Positions 58,933-64,000 of a DNA stretch of 64,000 nucleotides are shown piece by piece; within the stretch, counting starts at the first letter, position 1, and every line of letters begins with the position of its first letter. Source of the DNA: Streptomyces sindenensis (lineage in GTDB: Bacteria > Actinomycetota > Actinomycetes > Streptomycetales > Streptomycetaceae). The DNA lies in the NCBI RefSeq assembly GCF_014649035.1, contig NZ_BMSG01000023.1, positions 54,064 through 118,063 of the forward strand. Reading direction: 5' to 3'. The translations under genes were made by a program, and so were the position numbers. The notes beneath the pieces are model-generated. The model did no database searches. It was not told where the DNA came from and worked only from the letters and a program-made list of their open reading frames with translations.

Positions 58933-59913
58933 ATGAATGCGATCGTCATCGTCCTGATCATTCTGGTGGTGCTCGTCTTCATCGCCCTGATCAAGACGAT
59001 TCAGGTCATCCCGCAGGCCAGCGCCGCCATCGTCGAGCGATTCGGCCGCTACACCCGCACCCTGAACGCGGGCCTGAACATCGTCGTTCCGTTCATCGAC
59101 TCGATCCGCAACCGGATCGACCTGCGTGAACAGGTCGTGCCCTTCCCACCGCAGCCGGTGATCACCCAGGACAACCTGGTCGTCAACATCGACACCGTCA
59201 TCTACTACCAGGTGACCGACGCCCGCGCCGCGACCTATGAAGTGGCCAGCTACATCCAGGCGATCGAGCAGCTGACCGTCACCACCCTCCGCAACATCAT
59301 CGGCGGCATGGACCTGGAGCGGACCCTCACCTCCCGCGAGGAGATCAACGCGGCCCTGCGCGGCGTCCTCGACGAGGCGACCGGCAAGTGGGGCATCCGC
59401 GTCAACCGCGTCGAGCTCAAGGCGATCGAGCCGCCCACCTCCATCCAGGACTCGATGGAGAAGCAGATGCGCGCCGACCGCGACAAGCGCGCCGCGATCC
59501 TCACCGCCGAGGGCATCCGGCAGTCCCAGATCCTCACCGCCGAGGGTGAGAAGCAGTCCGCGATCCTGCGCGCCGAGGGTGAGGCCAAGGCCGCCGCCCT
59601 GCGCGCCGAGGGCGAAGCCCAGGCCGTCCGCACCGTCTTCGAGGCCATCCACGCCGGAGACCCGGACCAGAAGCTCCTCTCGTACCAGTACCTCCAGATG
59701 CTCCCGAAGATCGCCGAGGGAGACGCCAACAAGCTCTGGATCGTGCCCAGCGAGATCGGCGACGCCCTCAAGGGCCTCAGCGGAGCCTTCGGCAACCTCG
59801 GCGGCGGCGTACCCGGCTTCAACACCGGCGGCGACGGCGGAAACGGCGGCGGCCCCAAGGGCGGCATCCCGGCCCCCGCGGTGGAGCGCCGCGAGGAACC
59901 CCCGGTCTCCTGA
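58933..59913 (+). CDS. SPFH/band 7 family membrane protein (stomatin/paraslipin-like)
   Basis: A 326-residue protein: an N-terminal hydrophobic helix (IVLIILVVLVFIALI), the SPFH domain (IPQASAAIVERFGRYTRTLNAG, VVPFIDSI, RIDLREQVVPFPPQPVITQDN), then an Ala/Glu/Arg coiled coil with repeated AEGEKQ-like units. The C-terminus is Gly/Pro-rich. It forms membrane-bound oligomeric rings and works with NfeD in bacterial membrane microdomains. ATG 58933. Confidence 0.93.
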   Translation: MNAIVIVLIILVVLVFIALIKTIQVIPQASAAIVERFGRYTRTLNAGLNIVVPFIDSIRNRIDLREQVVPFPPQPVITQDNLVVNIDTVIYYQVTDARAATYEVASYIQAIEQLTVTTLRNIIGGMDLERTLTSREEINAALRGVLDEATGKWGIRVNRVELKAIEPPTSIQDSMEKQMRADRDKRAAILTAEGIRQSQILTAEGEKQSAILRAEGEAKAAALRAEGEAQAVRTVFEAIHAGDPDQKLLSYQYLQMLPKIAEGDANKLWIVPSEIGDALKGLSGAFGNLGGGVPGFNTGGDGGNGGGPKGGIPAPAVERREEPPVS

Positions 59914-59991
59914 GCCGGAATCCCCTTCGGGCATGATCAGTGAGGCCCCTCGACCTTCATGGCGGGGAGGCGTCACTGACCACCGAAGGAG

Positions 59992-60765
59992 ATGGCCTTG
60001 TCCATCTGGGAAATACTCGCCGTCTTCGCGGCCGGGGTCGGAGCGGGCACGATCAACACGATCGTCGGCTCCGGCACCCTGATCACCTTCCCCGTCCTGC
60101 TCGCCACCGGCCTCCCGCCGGTCACCGCGACGGTCTCCAACGCGCTGGGCCTCATCCCCGGCTCCATCAGCGGAGCCATCGGCTACCGCAGGGAACTGGC
60201 CGGCCAGCGCCGCCGCATCATCAAACTGGGCATCGGAGCCGCCATCGGCGGCCTCACCGGAGCCACGCTCCTGCTCGCCCTGCCCTCCACGGCCTTCGAG
60301 ACGATCGTCCCGGTCCTGGTCGCCATGGCGCTCGTCCTGGTGATCCTGCAACCACGCATCAGCAAAGCCGTGCAGCGCCGCCGTGAACACACCGGCGCCG
60401 TGGCCCGCACCGACGGCGGCCCGCTCCTGTTCACCGGCCTCATGCTCGCCAGCGTCTACGGCGGCTACTTCACCGCCGCCCAGGGGATCATCTACCTCTC
60501 CCTGATGGGCATGCTGCTCGACGACACCATGCAGCGCCTCAACGCCGTCAAGAACGTCCTGGCCGCCATCGTCAACAGCATCGCCGCGCTGTTCTTCCTC
60601 TTCGTCGCCCACTTCGACTGGACGGCCGTCCTCCTCATCGCGGTCGGCTCGGCCATCGGCGGCCAGATAGGCGCCAAGGTCGGCCGCCGCCTGAGCCCCA
60701 CCGTCCTGCGCGCCCTGATCGTCGCCGTCGGCACGGTGGCCATCGTCCAGCTGCTGCTCCGCTGA
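59992..60765 (+). CDS. TauE/SafE family membrane permease
   Basis: A 257-residue membrane protein with about eight transmembrane segments in two homologous halves. AAGVGAGTINTIVGSGTLITFPVLLATGLPP is the first half signature and LMLASVYGGYFTAAQGIIY the second. Family members export sulfite or organosulfur anions; substrate unassigned. Starts at TTG 59998 or the TTG-containing frame opening at 59992. Confidence 0.9.
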   Translation: MALSIWEILAVFAAGVGAGTINTIVGSGTLITFPVLLATGLPPVTATVSNALGLIPGSISGAIGYRRELAGQRRRIIKLGIGAAIGGLTGATLLLALPSTAFETIVPVLVAMALVLVILQPRISKAVQRRREHTGAVARTDGGPLLFTGLMLASVYGGYFTAAQGIIYLSLMGMLLDDTMQRLNAVKNVLAAIVNSIAALFFLFVAHFDWTAVLLIAVGSAIGGQIGAKVGRRLSPTVLRALIVAVGTVAIVQLLLR

Positions 60766-60771
60766 CCGACG

Positions 60772-60803
60772 GTGGGCCCGCCCCCACCGAGGGACGGGCC
60801 CAC
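60772..60803. terminator. Terminator between TauE/SafE and HNH genes
   Basis: GTGGGCCCG (60772-60780) pairs with CGGGCCCAC (60795-60803); 14-nt loop. Confidence 0.75.
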
Positions 60804-60828
60804 CTCTACGTCATCAGGCGTACGCCGG

Positions 60829-61341
60829 CTAAGCCGCCGCTACCGCCCGGTCCAGCCACTCCGGCAGCTCCGCCCGGTCACCCGCCCCCATCGCCAGCAG
60901 CATCGCCTCGGCGGGGGAGGGGACGAACGGCTGCCTCAGCAGCGGCATCCCCGCCTGCTCCGGCGTACGGGCAGCCTTGCGGTGGTTGTCCTCGGCGCAG
61001 GAGGCCACCGTGTTCAGCCAGGTGTCCTGCCCGCCCTGGGCACGCGGCACCACGTGGTCGACGGTGGACGCCCGCCGCCCGCAGTACGCGCACCGATGCT
61101 GGTCCCGGATGAGCACACCCCTTCTGGACCACGGGGCCTGTCTTCGGAACGGCACCCGTACGTACCGGCAGAGCCTGATCACCCGGGGCGCCGGAATGTC
61201 CACGGCGGCACCGCGCATACGGAGTTCGGGATGCGACTGCTCGACGACGGCCTTGTCCGTCAGGATCAGGACCACCGCACGGTTGAGGGTCACTGTCGAC
61301 AGCGGCTCGAAGCTCGCGTTGAGAACCAACGTGTCACGCAT
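60829..61341 (-). CDS. HNH endonuclease domain protein
   Basis: A 170-residue protein opening with the conserved VLNASFEPLSTVTLNRAVVLILTDKAVVE, a domain often found before bacterial HNH modules. The HNH region is HRCAYCGRRASTVDHVVPRAQGGQDTWLNTVASC followed by DNHRK, with CxxC zinc ligands. This family is widespread in actinobacteria and not obviously part of a restriction system; biological target unknown. ATG 61341. Confidence 0.88.
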   Translation of the reverse strand: MRDTLVLNASFEPLSTVTLNRAVVLILTDKAVVEQSHPELRMRGAAVDIPAPRVIRLCRYVRVPFRRQAPWSRRGVLIRDQHRCAYCGRRASTVDHVVPRAQGGQDTWLNTVASCAEDNHRKAARTPEQAGMPLLRQPFVPSPAEAMLLAMGAGDRAELPEWLDRAVAAA

Positions 61342-61429
61342 CCTGCCCACCTCCCGTGTGCCGCCCGCCCCCTGGCAGGCCCGGATCAACTCTGGCTGGG
61401 CAGGCCGCGATGGACAACGCAATAAAAAA

Positions 61430-61466
61430 TGCCCTGCTCTGGTCTCTCCAAGACCAGAGCAGGGCA
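61430..61466 (-). terminator. Rho-independent terminator with U-tract
   Basis: A perfect 16-bp stem (TGCCCTGCTCTGGTCT/AGACCAGAGCAGGGCA, 5-nt loop). On the minus strand the hairpin is followed by ATTTTTTATT, a U-rich tail rare in Streptomyces. It terminates the PEBP gene ending at 61480. Confidence 0.9.
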
Positions 61467-61479
61467 AACAGCAGACGAA

Positions 61480-62016
61480 CTAATCGCCGGCGGGAGCCTG
61501 GTACTCACCGATCAGCTGCGCACGCCCGAGCGTGTGGAACCGGAGGTTGAACCCGACCACCGCGGGCGAGGAATCACTGTCGATCCCGAGCTTCTCGGTG
61601 TCCACCGCGTACACGGTGAACACATACCGGTGGTTCTCGCCGGGCGGCGGCGCGGCACCGCCGAAATCCTTCGACCCGTAGTCGTTGCGCGCCTGGACGG
61701 CGCCCTCCGGCAGCCCCTTGAACTCCCCGCTGCCCGCACCGGCCGGCAGCTCGGTCACCGACACCGGGAGGTCGAAGAGCACCCAGTGCCAGAACCCGCT
61801 GCCCGTCGGCGCGTCCGGGTCGAAGCACGTCACGGCGAAGCTCTTGGTCCCCTCGGGGAACCCCTCCCACCGCAGCTGCGGCGACGTGTTCCCTGCCGCA
61901 AGCACCTGGGCGTCACCCAGCACGGCCCCCGGCGCGAGGTCGTCGCTCACCACGGTGAACGCCGGCACCTCCGGATGGAAGTCGTGCGGCAGCGGGGCCC
62001 TCTTCGACTCGGTCAC
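61480..62016 (-). CDS. YbhB/YbcL family Raf-kinase-inhibitor-like protein (PEBP)
   Basis: A 178-residue phosphatidylethanolamine-binding fold protein. DPDAPTGSGFWHWVLFDLP is the family signature, and GGAAPPPGENHRYVFTVYAVD is the ligand-pocket loop. Function in bacteria is unclear. GTG 62016 is chosen because AGGAGAGG lies at a suitable distance upstream; the GTG at 62025 is only 2 nt from that site. Confidence 0.88.
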   Translation of the reverse strand: MTESKRAPLPHDFHPEVPAFTVVSDDLAPGAVLGDAQVLAAGNTSPQLRWEGFPEGTKSFAVTCFDPDAPTGSGFWHWVLFDLPVSVTELPAGAGSGEFKGLPEGAVQARNDYGSKDFGGAAPPPGENHRYVFTVYAVDTEKLGIDSDSSPAVVGFNLRFHTLGRAQLIGEYQAPAGD

Positions 62017-62106
62017 GTCCGGCACCTCTCCTGATCGGTTCGTCCGCCTTCTTACCCGACTGTAGGGGGCGTACGAGCACCGCCGCTCCGGAGGGCGTAC
62101 AGCCGC

Positions 62107-62889
62107 TCAGAGCCAGTTGCGCTGACCGCCGACCTGGGCCAGCCACTGGTTGAGGTACGCCGCCCAGTCGGTCTGCTGGTAGTCGTGCAGCCCGACCTTG
62201 AACGCGCGGTAGGAGTCGCTGCCCTCGCTGAACAGCCCCGGCTTCTTGTCCATCTCCAGGACGACGTCCATCTCCCGGTCGTCGGCGACGAAGGTCAGCT
62301 CCACCTGGTTCAGCCCGCGGTACTGCGTCGGCGGGACGAACTCGATCTCCTGGTAGAACGGCAGCCGCTGACGCGTCCCCCGGATGTGGCCGCGCTCCAT
62401 GTCCGCGCTGCGGAAGCCGAAGCCGAGCTGACGGAAGGCGTTGAGGATGGCCTCCTGAGCCGGCAGCGGGTGCACGTTGATCGGGTCCAGGTCACCGGAG
62501 TCCAGCGCCCGGGCGATCTCCAGCTCGGTGGTCACACCGATGTTCATCCCGCGCAGATGCTGGCCGCCGAACATCGTGATCGGCGTCTCCCACGGGATCT
62601 CCAGGCCGAACGGCACCACGTGCACCGCGCCCGGCTGCACCTCGAAGGCGCCGCCGAGGTTCAGCTTGGTGAACTCGATGTCCTGCTTGGTCTCCTGGTC
62701 GCCGCCCTCCACCTCGACCCGCGCCTGGAGCCCGACGTTGAGCCCCTCGATCTGCTGGGCGACCGAACCGCCCTGGATCCGCACCTCACCCTGGACGACC
62801 CCACCGGGGACGACATTCACCTCGGTGAGCTCGGTCTCCACCGAGGCACCGCCGGCACCCATGCTCGCGAGCAGCCGCTTGAAGCCCAT
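62107..62889 (-). CDS. Sporulation-control protein Spo0M family
   Basis: A 260-residue arrestin-like Spo0M protein. MGFKRLLASMGAGGASVETEL and VVPGGVVQGEVRIQGGSVAQQI are the characteristic opening; VVPFGLEIPWETPIT lies in the middle; ADDREMDVVLEMDKKPGLFSEG and a C-terminal DWAAYLNQWL end the protein. In Bacillus it affects sporulation control. ATG 62889 has GGAGTG upstream. Confidence 0.92.
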   Translation of the reverse strand: MGFKRLLASMGAGGASVETELTEVNVVPGGVVQGEVRIQGGSVAQQIEGLNVGLQARVEVEGGDQETKQDIEFTKLNLGGAFEVQPGAVHVVPFGLEIPWETPITMFGGQHLRGMNIGVTTELEIARALDSGDLDPINVHPLPAQEAILNAFRQLGFGFRSADMERGHIRGTRQRLPFYQEIEFVPPTQYRGLNQVELTFVADDREMDVVLEMDKKPGLFSEGSDSYRAFKVGLHDYQQTDWAAYLNQWLAQVGGQRNWL

Positions 62890-62976
62890 AGTCACTCCTT
62901 CTAGGTCCTGACCCCTACATACGCGCCACGACGGTAGCCGGTTCCCGTCGCGGCGATCCCAGTACCCTCGGACGCC

Positions 62977-63630
62977 ATGACCAAGAACCCGGACCGCACC
63001 CCGCTGACGCGGGACTTCTTCGCCCGCGACGTCCTGGAGGTCGCCCCCGACCTGCTGGGCCGCACCCTCGTACGCCGGGAAGCGGCGGGCACGATCGAGC
63101 TGCGCCTGACCGAGGTGGAGGCGTACGCGGGCGAGATCGACCCGGGCTCGCACGCCTTCCGCGGCCGCACCGCCCGCAACAGCGTGATGTTCGGCCCGCC
63201 CGGCCACACGTACGTCTACTTCACGTACGGGATGTGGCACTGCCTCAACCTGGTCTGCGGCCCGGACGGCCACGCCAGCGGAGTCCTGCTCCGGGCCGGC
63301 GAGATCAACGTCGGCGCCCACCTGGCCCGCGACCGGCGCATCTCGGCCCGCAACGACAAGGAACTGGCCAAAGGCCCGGCCCGCCTCGCCACAGCCCTCG
63401 ACGTCGACCGCGACCTGAACGGCAGCGACCTCTTCGGCGGCCCCACCCCCGCGCTGTCCATCCTGCACGGCACCCCGCCGTCCCGTGACCTCGTACGCAG
63501 CGGCCCCCGCACCGGAGTGGGCGGCGACGGAGCCCACCAGCCGTGGCGCTTCTGGATCGAGGGAGACCCCACGGTGAGTCCCTACCGCGCCCACGCGCCG
63601 CGCCGTCGGCCGAGCCGTAAGGCGACTTGA
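62977..63630 (+). CDS. DNA-3-methyladenine glycosylase (AAG/MPG type)
   Basis: A 217-residue AAG-family glycosylase for alkylated purines. The motif LRLTEVEAYAGEIDPGSHAFRGRTARNSVMFGPPGHTYVYFTYGMWHCLN contains the catalytic Glu and the intercalating region, and AKGPARLATAL follows. Length is typical. Divergent from the Spo0M gene. Confidence 0.94.
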   Translation: MTKNPDRTPLTRDFFARDVLEVAPDLLGRTLVRREAAGTIELRLTEVEAYAGEIDPGSHAFRGRTARNSVMFGPPGHTYVYFTYGMWHCLNLVCGPDGHASGVLLRAGEINVGAHLARDRRISARNDKELAKGPARLATALDVDRDLNGSDLFGGPTPALSILHGTPPSRDLVRSGPRTGVGGDGAHQPWRFWIEGDPTVSPYRAHAPRRRPSRKAT

Positions 63631-64000
63631 CGCGCCCTCGGCGGACGCCTAATGTAGTCCGAGCCGCTTGACACGGGTACAGCTATCGGCACAGTCCATC
63701 GGACCGGACCGAGCCACTCGAAGCGGCCACACCACTACCTACGACTCACCCTGGCGGGTGCGAATTCGGCATGCCCGTAATTCGCCCTATCGGCTCGATT
63801 ATGAGCTGCCATGAGAATCGGTTAACGTAGTGGACACGCCGAAAGGCAAGGCCACTCCACAGGCCACCGGAAATCGAATTCGGACCGGAAACGGAACGAA
63901 AAAGAGTCTGGTAAAGTTGGAGCCGCCGGAAAGGGAAAGCGCGAAAGCGGAGAACCTGGAAAGCGAAACTGCACGGCCCGCTTCGACCGGGAATCGGACA
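63631..64000 (+). promoter_or_regulatory. Probable rRNA-operon promoter/leader region
   Basis: No ORF is seen in 370 bp, and base composition drops with many A-rich purine tracts. Sequences such as TTGACA (63668-63673), GGTTAACGTAGTGGACACG (about 63821-63839) and TGGTAAAGT with -10 TAAAGT (63912-63917) resemble the tandem promoters of Streptomyces rrn operons. The run CCGGAAAGGGAAAGCGCGAAA then GCGG-GAACCTGGAAAGC resembles the transcribed leader. The 16S gene would begin beyond the right edge. Recognition is from memory of rrn leaders. Confidence 0.75.

Noticed and set aside
60829..61341. HNH gene as part of a restriction or defence island
   Set aside because: No methyltransferase, helicase or phage gene nearby, and the family is broadly conserved in actinobacteria.
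61430..61466. Possible DasR-like site (TGGTCT and AGACCA arms)
   Set aside because: Spacer and length do not fit the dre consensus; the 16-bp stem plus U-tract is a terminator.

Overview
The window is high-GC DNA with strong third-position GC bias, many GTG (and some TTG) starts, ATGA/GTGA gene overlaps and long GC-rich hairpin terminators. It reads as core chromosome of a Streptomyces. A cysteine-free chaplin, a Gbn-type nucleoid protein, a PHO box and an rRNA-operon leader support this. From memory the gene order resembles the S. coelicolor stretch from about SCO1850 down to just below SCO1800 (pit SCO1845, gbn SCO1839, fabG/fabI SCO1815/1814, serB SCO1808, chpE SCO1800); this was not checked by search.

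Layout. 0-6.7 kb: minus-strand cobalamin operon (cbiB-cobQ-chelatase-cobO-cobB, all overlapping) behind a promoter and a B12 riboswitch; cobB runs off the left edge. 6.8-8.4 kb: Pit phosphate transporter plus a small membrane protein, behind a PHO box. 8.5-16.1 kb: class II aldolase, alpha/beta hydrolase, an unknown HEAT-like protein, a VOC protein, an ABC-F ATPase preceded by a 7-codon leaderless ORF, gbn and an enoyl-CoA hydratase. 16.2-19.5 kb: an Asp23/Gls24-AmaP envelope-stress cluster. 19.5-24.4 kb: SDR, GH15 hydrolase, SURF1, a Cys-rich protein, a DEDDh exonuclease with BRCT. 24.4-27.0 kb: a large protein with a canonical RING finger and a TerD-like domain. 27.3-37.5 kb: fatty acid hydroxylase, lysoplasmalogenase, subtilase, DUF485-ActP symporter pair, moaA, small membrane proteins, a cupin, tyrS. 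37.6-42.3 kb: the PmbA/TldD pair, with a duplicated junction between them, then fabG-fabI.

42.5-45.7 kb: a secreted small protein, a FadR-type regulator divergent from a CynX/NimT transporter with a 178-bp MITE-like palindromic element between them, and two small membrane peptides. 45.7-56.3 kb: SixA-like phosphatase, serB, a double-FHA ABC exporter, an SLT transglycosylase, queA with an in-frame minisatellite, an SDR, a NarL-type two-component system and chpE. 56.5-63.6 kb: an unknown protein, an ABC ATPase, an NfeD-SPFH pair, TauE/SafE, HNH, PEBP, Spo0M and a 3-methyladenine glycosylase. The last ~350 bp look like the promoter/leader of an rRNA operon whose 16S gene lies beyond the right edge.

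Most of the window is conserved housekeeping DNA. The items most worth a second look are the leaderless leader peptide before the ABC-F gene, the RING-TerD protein, the MITE between a regulator and its probable target, the duplicated tldD/pmbA junction, and the small membrane peptides.
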